Positions 37,187 through 46,614 are shown, counted from the first letter of the stretch. The stretch is DNA of 64,000 nt from Victivallales bacterium (GCA_017548425.1 JAFZAB010000091.1:1-64000); one strand, 5' to 3'. Program-made: numbers and translations. The notes: generated from the sequence alone by a model not told the origin.

Positions 37187-38098
37187 GCTCTCGCCTTCCT
37201 TCGCTTGGCGAAGGGAGGCGGAAGGTACTTGCGAAAGCATAATCGCGATGAACATCAACGCGCAGCCGCCAAGTTCGCGGGCTGTTAGCTTCTGTCCAAG
37301 CAGCATCCAGCCGCCGATGGCGGCGAACGTCGATTCAAGACTCATGATCAGCGAGGCGATGGTCGGATTGAAGTTTTTTTGTCCGACCATCTGCAACGTA
37401 TAGGCGACGCCCGATGACATGATGCCCGCATAGAGAATGGGAAGAAGTGCCGCCTTGATCTGCGACAGTTGCGGCATTCCTTCCAAGAAAAACATAGCGA
37501 CCAGACTTCCAATTCCCGCGACGAAGAATTGAATGCAGGCCAAACGGACGCAGTCGCATTTTGGCGCAAAGTGATCGATGAAAAGTATTTGGAAGGTAAA
37601 GAGAAACGCGCATGCGATGACGAACAAGTCGCCTTTGGCTATGCTGAAGCTTTCGTTCATGCACAGCAGATAAAGCCCTGCAACGGCGATGATGATGCTG
37701 ATCCAGACGAAAATGGAACAGCGTTTCTTCAGGAAGATTCCGAAAATCGGCACGAGAATGATGTAGCAGGCCGTGATGAATCCTGCCTTGCCAACGGTCG
37801 TGTATTTGATTCCAATCTGCTGCATGGCGCTGGCTGTACCGAGCGCGACACCGCAGCACAATCCGCCGATCAACAAGTCTTTGAGGAGGTAACTCTTTTC
37901 TATCTCTTTCTCCTGCTGTGACTTGATGCGATCAAGAAATGGAATGATCGGAATAAGGACGAGCCCGCCGAGAATGGATCGGAGCATGTTGAAGGCGAGC
38001 GGCCCGATGGATTCCATGGCGGCGCTCTGGGCGCAGAACGCAAAGCCCCAGATAATGGCCGTCAGCAGAAGCATGACGATGTTTTTTGTGTGTTTCAT
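37184..38098 (-). CDS. EamA-family (DMT) small-molecule transporter
   Basis: 304 residues with ten hydrophobic segments in two homologous halves, the standard EamA/DMT layout. Segments include IIWGFAFCAQSAAM (about 15-28), LLIGGLCCGVALGTASAMQQIG (about 75-96), AGIMSSGVAYTLQMVGQ (about 223-239) and LESTFAAIGGWMLLGQ (about 252-267). Such inner-membrane proteins export or import amino acids, sugars or other metabolites. The substrate cannot be told. No clear Shine-Dalgarno site precedes the ATG. It converges on the giant GH2-like gene and diverges from the sialate esterase gene (100-base A+T-rich gap likely holding both promoters). Confidence 0.85.
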   Translation of the reverse strand: MKHTKNIVMLLLTAIIWGFAFCAQSAAMESIGPLAFNMLRSILGGLVLIPIIPFLDRIKSQQEKEIEKSYLLKDLLIGGLCCGVALGTASAMQQIGIKYTTVGKAGFITACYIILVPIFGIFLKKRCSIFVWISIIIAVAGLYLLCMNESFSIAKGDLFVIACAFLFTFQILFIDHFAPKCDCVRLACIQFFVAGIGSLVAMFFLEGMPQLSQIKAALLPILYAGIMSSGVAYTLQMVGQKNFNPTIASLIMSLESTFAAIGGWMLLGQKLTARELGGCALMFIAIMLSQVPSASLRQAKEGES

Positions 38099-38197
38099 AG
38101 TATATAAAAATGGAATGATGCTCTATACCATGCTATAATATAACTTCAAAATCAACTTTTATGAACCAATTGCGAGTCAACTAAAAAACAGACGAAA

Positions 38198-40141
38198 ATG
38201 AAATTACTGAATGTGATTCTTTTGGGAATGGCGGCGGCATCTGTGCTGCCGTGCATGGGCGATGTGGCGGTTTCTCCGATTTTCTCCGACGGCATGCTAT
38301 TGCAGCGAAACCATGACGTGCCAATCTATGGAACGGCGAGCGCTGGCGAGTTCGTAACGGTCGAATTCGCAGGGCAGAAGGTCGAGGCGACAGCGGACGC
38401 CAATGGCGATTGGACGGCGGTTCTGAAACCGATGGACGCTTCCGCCGAGCCGCGTGACATGGTGATTACAGGCCAGAACCAATTGACAATCAAGAACATA
38501 TTGGTTGGCGACGTCTGGCTGGCGTCCGGCCAGTCCAATATGGAGGTTCGTCTTCCCGAAGCCGTGAACGCACGGGAGGAAATCGCCAAGGCGGATTATC
38601 CGACAATGCGATTTTTCGTTGTGAACGCCGCATTGTCATCGACGCCGCAGACGAGCGGCGCAGGCCAATGGCTTACCTGCACGCCGCATAACGCGCCGAA
38701 ATTTTCAGCGACGGCGTATTTCTTCGCACGGGAGATCATCGAACGCTACCATGTGCCAATCGGCATCATCAGCTGCGGGATGGGATCGGCCGGTTGCGAA
38801 TGTTTCGTTCCAGAGGAAGTCTTGCGTGCAGATTCACGTCTGCCGCAACCGTTGAAGGATTTGAAACCGGAAGAATATCCAGACTGGGCGGCATATGACA
38901 AAGTCCGCATGCAAGTCTATCACGACGGTATTTACAAAGATCCAGGCGTGAAGCCGGAATGCCTCGAATGGGCCAAGCCGGACTATGACGATTCCGATTG
39001 GCCGTCCATGACGGTACCGTCGTCCATCAAGCAGAAAGGCGTGAACATCGATGGTTCCGTGTGGTTCCGTTCAACGGTCGATGTGCCTGCGGACTGGGAT
39101 TTTACGCATCCGTCCATGTTGGCGTTGAGCTTCGTGCAGCAGAACAGCATCGCCTACGTCAACGGAATTGAAGTCGGCCACAAGAACAATGACGGAAAGG
39201 AATGGGTTCCGCATAACTATCCTTTCTCCAGCAAGATGTTGCATGCGGGAAAGAACACGATCGCAGTGCGCATCACGGTGGAGATCGGCCATGGCGGCTT
39301 CTATCCGCCATATCCGCGACCACTGACTCTTCAGCAGGGCAACAAGAGCATAAGACTCGCGACATCATGGAAATACAAAGTCGAAGCGGGACGCGAACCT
39401 CAACAATTGGCCCGCAATCTGCCGAGCGGCTACCGCCTGCCGTTTGCGTTGTTCAATGCGATGATTCATCCGTATGTGCGGACGCCGCTGAAAGGCTTCA
39501 TCTGGTATCAAGGCGAATCGAACGCGGGCAACGCGCCGCAGCATGATGTCCTCTTCCCTGCGCTGATAACGTCATGGCGGAAATACTGGAACGACGATTC
39601 ACTGCCATTCTATTTCGTTCAATTGCCGAACTATATGGCGCGCAACAACGATCCAAACGCGCATGGCGGCTGGGCGTTCTTCCGCGAATCGCAGGCGAAG
39701 GCGCTGTCGCTGCCGCATACAGGCATGGCGATCACCATCGACATCGGCGAAGAGGCGAACGTCCATCCGCACAATAAACAGGATGTCGGCCGCCGTCTGG
39801 CCCGTTGGGCGGGACATGACTGCTATGGCGACACGTCGATAGAAGTCTGCGGGCCGCTGTTCAAATCCGCAACGGTGGAGGACGGCAAGATTCGCGTACG
39901 ATTCGATTATGTGTATGGCGGCTTGCAGTTCAAAGACGGAAAGGCCGCCGGCTTCGCCATCGCGGGAGCGGACAAGAAATTCGTATGGTGCGATGCCGCA
40001 ATCGACGGCGACAGCGTAGTCGTATCGTCGCCTCAAGTACCTCAGCCGCAATATGTCCGCTATGCGTGGGGAATGAATCCGCCCGTCAGTTTGTACAATA
40101 CGGCGGGCCTGCCCGCCGCGCCATTCCGGACTGATCAGTAG
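38198..40141 (+). CDS. secreted sialate O-acetylesterase family protein
   Basis: 647 residues with a signal peptide (cleavage near LPCMG). The SGNH-like esterase fold shows the catalytic serine Ser113 in ASGQSNMEVRLP, block WYQGESNAGNAPQHD, and the C-terminal EEANVHPHNKQDVGRRLA whose His completes the site. A GH2-type jelly-roll is inserted between about 245 and 390 (WFRSTVDVPADWDF ... GKNTIAVRITVE), as is usual in this family. The enzyme removes O-acetyl esters from sialic acids or acetylated plant polysaccharides such as xylan. No sialidase or Nan gene is in the window, so the polysaccharide role is as likely. Confidence 0.82.
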   Translation: MKLLNVILLGMAAASVLPCMGDVAVSPIFSDGMLLQRNHDVPIYGTASAGEFVTVEFAGQKVEATADANGDWTAVLKPMDASAEPRDMVITGQNQLTIKNILVGDVWLASGQSNMEVRLPEAVNAREEIAKADYPTMRFFVVNAALSSTPQTSGAGQWLTCTPHNAPKFSATAYFFAREIIERYHVPIGIISCGMGSAGCECFVPEEVLRADSRLPQPLKDLKPEEYPDWAAYDKVRMQVYHDGIYKDPGVKPECLEWAKPDYDDSDWPSMTVPSSIKQKGVNIDGSVWFRSTVDVPADWDFTHPSMLALSFVQQNSIAYVNGIEVGHKNNDGKEWVPHNYPFSSKMLHAGKNTIAVRITVEIGHGGFYPPYPRPLTLQQGNKSIRLATSWKYKVEAGREPQQLARNLPSGYRLPFALFNAMIHPYVRTPLKGFIWYQGESNAGNAPQHDVLFPALITSWRKYWNDDSLPFYFVQLPNYMARNNDPNAHGGWAFFRESQAKALSLPHTGMAITIDIGEEANVHPHNKQDVGRRLARWAGHDCYGDTSIEVCGPLFKSATVEDGKIRVRFDYVYGGLQFKDGKAAGFAIAGADKKFVWCDAAIDGDSVVVSSPQVPQPQYVRYAWGMNPPVSLYNTAGLPAAPFRTDQ

Positions 40142-40150
40142 CTTACGCTA

Positions 40151-40178
40151 GCTTAAAGCTTAAAGCTTAAAGCTGAAA
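40151..40178. repeat. GCTTAAA heptamer array
   Basis: GCTTAAA three times and GCTGAAA once, directly after the esterase stop codon and a GCTTACGCTA lead-in. Related to the GCTTATG and GCTTTAA heptamers at 41114 and 37159. Confidence 0.8.
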
Positions 40179-40196
40179 GCAATACAAACATTCCTA

Positions 40197-40327
40197 CCAG
40201 AACATCCAGAACATCCAGAACTTCCAGAACTTCCAGAACTTCCAGAACTTCCAGAACTTCCAGAACTTCCAGAACTTCCAGAACTTCCAGAACTTCCAGA
40301 ACTTCCAGAACTTCCAGTCAATCCAGT
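40197..40327. repeat. 13-copy 9-bp array, CCAGAACTT type, upstream of the SDR gene
   Basis: Two CCAGAACAT units, then eleven CCAGAACTT units without a break (40197-40313), then CCAGTCAATCCAG. It ends about 15 bases before the SDR start codon and just 5' of its AAAGGAAA ribosome binding site. Because the unit is 9 bp, every frame is open and would spell repeats such as Gly-Ser-Ser or Lys-Phe-Trp. These are not genes. Confidence 0.92.
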
Positions 40328-40341
40328 ATAAAGGAAACACC

Positions 40342-41106
40342 ATGGGCTCACTTAAAGGCAAAAAAGCATTGGTCACAGGTGGTGGTCAGGGCCTCGGCGA
40401 AGCAATCGTCCGGGAATTAATCCGCCAGGGCTGTGATGTCGCCATCCATTATTTCAGCAGCAAAGACGGAGCGGAAGCATTAGTCAAACAAGCCCAGTCA
40501 CTTGGGCAACGCGCCGCCGCCTTCCAGGCTGACCTCACAAAGGAAGAAGAAGCCGTCAAAATGGTCCATGACGCCGCCGCGTTTCTCGGCGGTCTGGACG
40601 TTCTCATCAACAACACGGGCGATCTTGTCAAACGCGTCTGGCTGGAAGATATCACAAGTGAATTCTGGGACAAAGTCATGGCTGTCAATCTGAAAAGCAT
40701 GATGGTTGTCACGCGGACGGCCGTCCCGTATCTGGCGAAAAACACGGAAGGTAGCAGCATCGTCAATCTCGCGTCACTGGCGGGCCGAAAAGGCGGCCAT
40801 GCGGGTTCGTTGGTCTATGGTACCAGCAAAGGCGCCGTCATCACTTGGACGCGAGCCCTTTCAGGCGAACTCGCCGACCGAAAGATTCGCGTAAACTGCG
40901 TCGCGCCAGGCCTTATGCTTGGCACACGTTTCCACAACACCCACACGACGGCGGAATCCGCCGCCCTCACCATTTCGCAGATTCCGCTTGGCCGTGCAGG
41001 CAACGCCGAAGACGTCGCCCGCCCCGTCGCGTTTCTCGCCTCCGAATACGACGGCTTCATCACAGGAGCCACGTTGGACATCAATGGCGGCGTGTATTGC
41101 GCTTAG
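40342..41106 (+). CDS. short-chain dehydrogenase/reductase
   Basis: 254 residues, cytoplasmic, classical SDR length. Cofactor motif GGGQGLG (13-19), NNTG (90-93, usual NNAG), catalytic Ser145, Tyr159 and Lys163 (YGTSK). The end reads GATLDINGGVY, as in FabG-like proteins. Position 40-41 (SSKDG) lacks a conserved acid and suggests NADP(H). It could be a 3-oxoacyl reductase or a sugar/uronate dehydrogenase. The surroundings favour the latter but there is no proof. No fatty-acid genes are adjacent. RBS AAAGGAAA. A long repeat array lies just upstream. Confidence 0.85.
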   Translation: MGSLKGKKALVTGGGQGLGEAIVRELIRQGCDVAIHYFSSKDGAEALVKQAQSLGQRAAAFQADLTKEEEAVKMVHDAAAFLGGLDVLINNTGDLVKRVWLEDITSEFWDKVMAVNLKSMMVVTRTAVPYLAKNTEGSSIVNLASLAGRKGGHAGSLVYGTSKGAVITWTRALSGELADRKIRVNCVAPGLMLGTRFHNTHTTAESAALTISQIPLGRAGNAEDVARPVAFLASEYDGFITGATLDINGGVYCA

Positions 41107-41113
41107 GCGCAAT

Positions 41114-41180
41114 GCTTATGGCTTAAGGCTTATGGCTTATAGCTTTATGTTTCTAGCCTCCTAGTCTCCTAGTCTCCTAG
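41114..41180. repeat. GCTTATG heptamers followed by a CTAGTCTC octamer array
   Basis: GCTTATG, GCTTAAG, GCTTATG, GCTTATA (41114-41141), the inverse of the CATAAGC array at 12147. Then CTAGCCTC, CTAGTCTC, CTAGTCTC, CTAG (41153-41180). Two different periods (7 and 8 bp) sit side by side in a gap of 87 bases. Confidence 0.82.
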
Positions 41181-41193
41181 CACTCAGATAATT

Positions 41194-44100
41194 ATGCAAA
41201 AGATCATCTTAGCCATCCTGCTGCCAATCATCGCCTTCTCGCAAGCTGTTCCGTTCCAGAAGACAGACGACGCCTTGCTTTTCGGCGGCGACGCCTTGCG
41301 CGTCGCCTTCTCGCCGCAGGATGGTTCCATCCAGAAGCTTGAATACAATGGCCAAACCATCGCCGTCGCGCAGCCAACCACGCCATGGATGAACATCAAA
41401 GGCGAAGATGGCTCATGGCTACCGGAAGATTCCACATGGAAGTTGCAGGACGCCGTCCAGACGGCGGACGACACGTTGCGGCTGGATGTCGTCTGCGGCA
41501 ATTGGTCCGTCCATGTCTTCACGCAACTTCTTCTTGAGAAAAAACAGCTAAGGCGTTGGTTTGAAATAGCATGGACAAGTGACAAGCCGTCCAAGATCCG
41601 TGGCTTCCAACAACGGTGGTTCCGTATTCCCATGGCCGAACGCATGTTCTATAACCTTCCCGCCAATCGCACGACGAGCGAAGAGGTCTCCTTCCAAAAT
41701 CTCACAGACCATGCCGTCCATCGTGCGGGAAATGGTTCGCGGGCTTGTATCTTCCAGCTTTCAGGAACCTGTTCCCTCCTCTTACTGACCAACGAATTGG
41801 CAACGGGTTTCGATCGTGGCAACACAACACTTGAAAACCGTGACGATGCCGTCGATGCCTCTCTCTTCGCGGACATCCAAGGACACATGCAACCAAATGT
41901 CTATCAGACACTTGGCGAATATTGGATATGGTTGCAGGACAACCATACGGGAATCGCCCTGACACGTATCCACGAATGGCATCGTGATCGCGGCCTCGTC
42001 CCACCTGCGGACCGTCCGGACTGGATCCGCCGTGCCACGCTCTACTCCTTCCATCCGAAAGGATCCATCGGTAGCCTATGGTCCGATTGGGGCGGTTTCG
42101 TTCCAAGCATCAAGCAGTTGGATCGCATTGCCGAACTCGGTTGCAACGCCATCTGGCTTCTGCCGTTGGAGGATTTAAGTCCTTATTGGCCAAGAGATTA
42201 TTATAAATTCCAAGATGGCCTTGGCACGCCAGAACAATACAAACAACTAGTCGATCGTGCCCATGAATTAGGCCTCCATGTCATACAAGATATCGTCCCG
42301 CATGGAGGCTCCAACACCTACCAGCGGGCTAAAGATCATCCCGAATGGCTTCTTCAGCAGGAAGATGGCTCCACGCTCAATTATTGGTGCTTCGATTTCA
42401 ACTGGCCAAGCTGGATTGATTACATGAAAGATGTCGCCCGCCACTATGTCAAAACATACGGTATCGACGGCTATCGCATCGACGCATGCGGCGGCAGCAA
42501 AACTCCAAACTGGAATCCGAATATCCCCTATTCCCGTGCCAGCCAGTCGCTTACGCCAGGCGGCATTAATATGCAAAAGGCCATTCGAGACGGCTCGCGC
42601 GAATTCAATCCTGCCGCCGCGACGCTCGCCGAAACAGGCGCCAACGTTTTCGGCACCATCAGCGACTGCCTCTACGATTTCACGTTCTGCTACGATATGA
42701 TGCAGGGCCTCCGCAAGAGAGATCCTGCAAGATTCGTCGATGATTTGCGCCGCTGGCTTCATGAACAGCAATATACAGACCTGCCTGGCCAGATTCGCCT
42801 CCGCCATATCGAAAGCCATGACTCCCTCCGCGCAGAATATTGGTACGACCGAGGCATGCGCCGCGCCATGGCCATCGCCGCCTGGATTCCAGGCATTCCC
42901 ATGGTCTATCAGGACATGGAGGACGGTCACGGCTTCTCTATCCGCCAAATCTTGAAAATCCGTAATTCTCTCGTCGAAATGGGTGATGGCGACGCGGACT
43001 ATTATGCTGTCGGCTCTCCCTTTGACCGCGATGTATTCGCTGTATTACGCACAGCCAATCAGTTGGACAATCCACCTGCCCAATACGCATGGGACGAAGG
43101 CGCGGGACCACGTGCATCCATCGCCGTCGTTGGCCTTTCCCCCTATTATCCAGATCCTCGTCATCACCTTTTCATCGACAGTTCCAAACTGCCCGAGCCA
43201 TTCCGTCAAGCGACACAAGTCTATGATGTTCTAAACGGGAAATATGTCAATGTACATGCAAGACATACTACAATCCTAGAAAAAGAGTACACATTTCTCG
43301 AACTTCCCATGCCAGAATCTGGCATGGCCGTCTATCGTTTTGGCGGCACACCGGAAAAACTGACGCCCGAACTTCCTTCCTTCATTGAAAACCATGGGAA
43401 TCAGCAACTTGCATTCAAAGCATTCGCCATTGGAGACAATGGCGAACGCACACCATTACCAAATTTCACGCAATTTTCTTCCCATACGACAAATATTGGA
43501 AAAGGATTGCTTCTGCGGTTAGATATTCAGGAAGGAACACCTTGCGATTGGGCGGCTTCTGCCGCCAACGGCGTCTGGTTCGACCGTTTCCGCACACGCC
43601 ATCCGCTCTGTAACGGTGTTGTCCGTAACATCTATTATATGGCGCATGGGGGCAACGTCCTCTGGAACTCGCTCTTCTGGCCATTCGGCCTTTCCCCGCA
43701 CGACGCCAACATCACGTTCTCCACCCAAGACGGCTCCGTATCACTTCTCTTCAATCCGCAAGCCCTTCCCGCCGCTGTTTTCATCTTGGATCGTGTTGGA
43801 GACGACCACGTTCCGCATGTCTTCATTGCAGAGAAATTGGATGATGTTCCGGAATTCGGAACCTGCCCATTCACGCTAGAACTACAGCCATCTTCCTTCA
43901 GCCACAAGGCGCAACTCGATACTCTCTGGAAATCCATGCCAGGCCAATATGTCTGCAAGAGCAAGTCTGGATGGGAGCAAATCCGCATTGGACGCAACGG
44001 CAACCTTCTTGAATGGAGCACAGGAGAACATCATTGGGGCGGAATGACATATCCTCTTATTTCAGAAACACGCCTCTACACGGACGCGGGTTTCGGCGAA

Positions 44101-45279
44101 GACGGCCTCCGCTATTCTGCCAATGACAATGCAGAACCGTTCACACGCATCACACGGATGAAAGACGGCTCTATCCGTCTGCAATTTCTCGGAACGATGC
44201 GAGGCATGAACCGTTTTGACACCATGGCTTCGCCCATAGATTACTATACGGAATACCGTATCCATGAAGACCTGCTTTCAATCGGTTTAGTCTGCGGCAT
44301 CCGCAACCGTCAGCCCGCCCAAGGCAAACGTAGCTTCTCCGCCTGGATGGCGATGACTGGCTTCCAAAAAACTTACACCGCCACGATGTTCAATGATGAC
44401 GGAATCCTTCAGAAAGGAGAATCGGACACACAACGTTCCATGCAGACGAAAGGGATTTACAATCCATTTGACATCAAAGAAATACGCTTTCAGGGAAAGA
44501 AATCGAATGTCGGCGATGGCAAAGGTGAATTCTATAATCATGATTTCAGGTTGAGAGACATCAACTGGCAGTCACCCGTGCCGCCCGTCAACGTCTTCTT
44601 GCATAACAAGCAGTTCTTCATCGCATGGCATGACGGGCCGCCGCCGGAAAATGACGCATACGGTCAGTGGCGTTTCTTCTCTACACGCATTACAACACAT
44701 GAAAACGATGGTTCGGCTCCTGAAATTCCGTCATTCGCCAAACAGACTCCCTCCAAACGGTCTTTGCTCAATGATCTTGATTTTGAGGAATATGCGCAAA
44801 AACAATGGTTTAGAGACATGGTTCAGTTTTTCCCGCCGAATGCTGGATGGAATCTTCCAAAAGGTGCAACATTGGATACTACAACTGCCCATAATGGCAA
44901 AATCGCCCTCAAAATTGATGGTTTCGACGGCGAATACCGTCTTGTCCGGCAGAACATCCCATTGGCATTGCTGCCATTCGGTTCGAAATGGAAATTGTCG
45001 TGTTGGGTAAAATCCGACAACATCCAGCCGGGTACGATCGGCTGGATGAACGGCACGCTCCGTTTGGAGCTCTTCAAGGAAGGAAAACCTGTCGAATATC
45101 GGTCGATTTCTTTCCCACGTGAATCATTTGACTGGCGACAGTTCTCCGTTGAATTGACTGTACCAGAAGATCTTACGAAAATTTCTGCCGCAGCCGGCCT
45201 CAACGGCAACCGCGGCAAGATTTGGCTTGACGACTTCTCTCTCGAACGGATCGATAACCCAAACAACAACAAGGAGTAA
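41194..45279 (+). CDS. secreted GH13 alpha-amylase-family enzyme, multidomain
   Basis: 1361 residues, signal peptide MQKIILAILLPIIAFSQA. Residues 20-270 form a beta-rich N domain. The GH13 barrel (about 280-640) shows all four conserved regions: HVIQDIVPHGG (362-372), GYRIDACGG (426-434, nucleophile Asp430), LAETG (acid Glu480) and HIESHDS (transition-state Asp543). Region I has PHGG instead of the usual NH, and no His follows the nucleophile at the usual spot (ACGGS), so substrate contacts may differ. After the barrel come about 600 residues of sandwiches, ending with a CBM4/9-like domain (about 1180-1350, KIWLDDFSLERI). It should cleave or rearrange alpha-glucans. Its stop codon overlaps the start region of the ceramidase-like gene. 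Confidence 0.8.
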   Translation: MQKIILAILLPIIAFSQAVPFQKTDDALLFGGDALRVAFSPQDGSIQKLEYNGQTIAVAQPTTPWMNIKGEDGSWLPEDSTWKLQDAVQTADDTLRLDVVCGNWSVHVFTQLLLEKKQLRRWFEIAWTSDKPSKIRGFQQRWFRIPMAERMFYNLPANRTTSEEVSFQNLTDHAVHRAGNGSRACIFQLSGTCSLLLLTNELATGFDRGNTTLENRDDAVDASLFADIQGHMQPNVYQTLGEYWIWLQDNHTGIALTRIHEWHRDRGLVPPADRPDWIRRATLYSFHPKGSIGSLWSDWGGFVPSIKQLDRIAELGCNAIWLLPLEDLSPYWPRDYYKFQDGLGTPEQYKQLVDRAHELGLHVIQDIVPHGGSNTYQRAKDHPEWLLQQEDGSTLNYWCFDFNWPSWIDYMKDVARHYVKTYGIDGYRIDACGGSKTPNWNPNIPYSRASQSLTPGGINMQKAIRDGSREFNPAAATLAETGANVFGTISDCLYDFTFCYDMMQGLRKRDPARFVDDLRRWLHEQQYTDLPGQIRLRHIESHDSLRAEYWYDRGMRRAMAIAAWIPGIPMVYQDMEDGHGFSIRQILKIRNSLVEMGDGDADYYAVGSPFDRDVFAVLRTANQLDNPPAQYAWDEGAGPRASIAVVGLSPYYPDPRHHLFIDSSKLPEPFRQATQVYDVLNGKYVNVHARHTTILEKEYTFLELPMPESGMAVYRFGGTPEKLTPELPSFIENHGNQQLAFKAFAIGDNGERTPLPNFTQFSSHTTNIGKGLLLRLDIQEGTPCDWAASAANGVWFDRFRTRHPLCNGVVRNIYYMAHGGNVLWNSLFWPFGLSPHDANITFSTQDGSVSLLFNPQALPAAVFILDRVGDDHVPHVFIAEKLDDVPEFGTCPFTLELQPSSFSHKAQLDTLWKSMPGQYVCKSKSGWEQIRIGRNGNLLEWSTGEHHWGGMTYPLISETRLYTDAGFGEDGLRYSANDNAEPFTRITRMKDGSIRLQFLGTMRGMNRFDTMASPIDYYTEYRIHEDLLSIGLVCGIRNRQPAQGKRSFSAWMAMTGFQKTYTATMFNDDGILQKGESDTQRSMQTKGIYNPFDIKEIRFQGKKSNVGDGKGEFYNHDFRLRDINWQSPVPPVNVFLHNKQFFIAWHDGPPPENDAYGQWRFFSTRITTHENDGSAPEIPSFAKQTPSKRSLLNDLDFEEYAQKQWFRDMVQFFPPNAGWNLPKGATLDTTTAHNGKIALKIDGFDGEYRLVRQNIPLALLPFGSKWKLSCWVKSDNIQPGTIGWMNGTLRLELFKEGKPVEYRSISFPRESFDWRQFSVELTVPEDLTKISAAAGLNGNRGKIWLDDFSLERIDNPNNNKE

Positions 45280-45284
45280 TGAAC

Positions 45285-46610
45285 ATGGCTGATGAAATCA
45301 AGACATTGAAAGTCGGTGTTGCACAAAGCGATATCACGCCGCCTATTGGCACTTGCTTGGCGGGCTACTTCAACAAACGCATTTCCACGGGAATCATCCA
45401 CCCCCTTCGCGCCAAGGCAATTGTGGCAGGTAGCGGTGATGAACGCATCGCCCTCATCACCTGCGATCTCATCACGATGACGGCTGAAGTCTGCCAACGC
45501 GTCCGCAAAATCGTCCATGATGCAACGGGCATTCTCGAAAACCACGTGATGATCTGCTCCACGCATACCCATACGGGGCCGGATCTCCGCCCCGCCAACG
45601 CCAACTGTCCGCGTAATGAAGAGTACTACGAAGGCGTTCCCGCCCGTATGGCGCAGGCCGCCATCGACGCCGCCAACAGCCAGAAAGACGCCGTCATGTG
45701 CATTGGCACGGAACAAGAGGAAGGCCTCGCCTTCGTCCGCCGCTTCCGCATGGAAAACTGCTCCGAACAGTTCGGCCCTGGCGGTGCGCTAAAATGCGAA
45801 GGCCCAGCCAGTAATATCGATCCTATCTTCGGTGCCATCGTCTTCAAGGAAGAGCTCAACGCCAAGCCGTTCGCCGTCATCTGCAACTACACCGTCCATA
45901 TCGACGTCACGGGCGGCACGCTCATCTCCGCCGACTTCCCAGCCGTCATCCAGGAGACGTTGCAGAAGGTCTATGGCGACGATCTGATCGTCCTCTACGT
46001 GCAAGGCGCATGCGGTAACATCAACCACTGCCCGTATTTGCAGAACTGCCCGTATCCGGGCAAAGGCGTCTGGAAGTCCGAACAGATGGGCCGCGCATTC
46101 GCAGGCAAGGCCATGGCCATCATCGAAAAGGCGTATCCCAGCAAATCCGTGGATCTTGGAACCGTCAGCGAAATTCTCGACGTGCCGAAATATCCGAAAA
46201 ACGACTACGTCGTCCAAATGCGTCTTGCGCAGGCCCGTGCGAAAATGAACACGACCGCTCCTGGCGGTGCGGAAGCCGCTCTCTTGGAACGCTATGATGC
46301 TTATTCCGACGAAGGCACCATCAAGCGTGAAGTTCAAGCCATGCGTTTTGGTGACGCTGTCTTCTGCGGCGCGCCCGGCGAACTGTTCGTCGAATGGGGC
46401 TTCGAAATCAAGAAATGGTCCAAAGCCAAATATACCTTCATCGCAGAGCTTTGCGACGACGCCGTCGGCTACATTCCGACGTTCGAGGCGTTCCTCCGCG
46501 GCGGCTATGAATCGACGCCGATCGTCTCCGTCCGCTCCACGCCCGCTCTCGGCCAGATGATTGCGGACGCCAACTTCCGCAACATCCGCAAGCTGTTCCC
46601 GAATGCGTAA
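45285..46610 (+). CDS. neutral-ceramidase-like N-terminal domain protein
   Basis: 441 residues from the ATG at 45285, chosen because AAGGAG (45271-45276) is 8 bases upstream. The ATG at 45279, overlapping the GH13 stop as TAATG, is only 2 bases from it. The fold and metal motifs match the alkaline/neutral ceramidase N-terminal domain: VGVAQSDITPPIG at the start, CSTHTHTGPDLRP (zinc histidines) and NYTVHIDVTGG, then QGACGNINHCP. The C-terminal ceramidase domain is missing and there is no signal peptide, unlike true secreted ceramidases. Such short versions are common in PVC bacteria with unknown substrate, perhaps an amide or ester of a sugar. It is probably co-translated with the GH13. Confidence 0.72.
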   Translation: MADEIKTLKVGVAQSDITPPIGTCLAGYFNKRISTGIIHPLRAKAIVAGSGDERIALITCDLITMTAEVCQRVRKIVHDATGILENHVMICSTHTHTGPDLRPANANCPRNEEYYEGVPARMAQAAIDAANSQKDAVMCIGTEQEEGLAFVRRFRMENCSEQFGPGGALKCEGPASNIDPIFGAIVFKEELNAKPFAVICNYTVHIDVTGGTLISADFPAVIQETLQKVYGDDLIVLYVQGACGNINHCPYLQNCPYPGKGVWKSEQMGRAFAGKAMAIIEKAYPSKSVDLGTVSEILDVPKYPKNDYVVQMRLAQARAKMNTTAPGGAEAALLERYDAYSDEGTIKREVQAMRFGDAVFCGAPGELFVEWGFEIKKWSKAKYTFIAELCDDAVGYIPTFEAFLRGGYESTPIVSVRSTPALGQMIADANFRNIRKLFPNA

Positions 46611-46614
46611 TTAC

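Noticed and set aside
38198-40141. Evidence for a sialic-acid catabolic locus
   Set aside because: The esterase family also acts on plant polysaccharide acetyl groups, and no sialidase, nanA, nanE or nanK gene was found.
40160-40376. Minus-strand frames encoding Gly-Ser-Ser and Lys-Phe-Trp repeats
   Set aside because: They are readings of the 9-bp CCAGAACTT array, which is open in all frames because the unit is a multiple of three.
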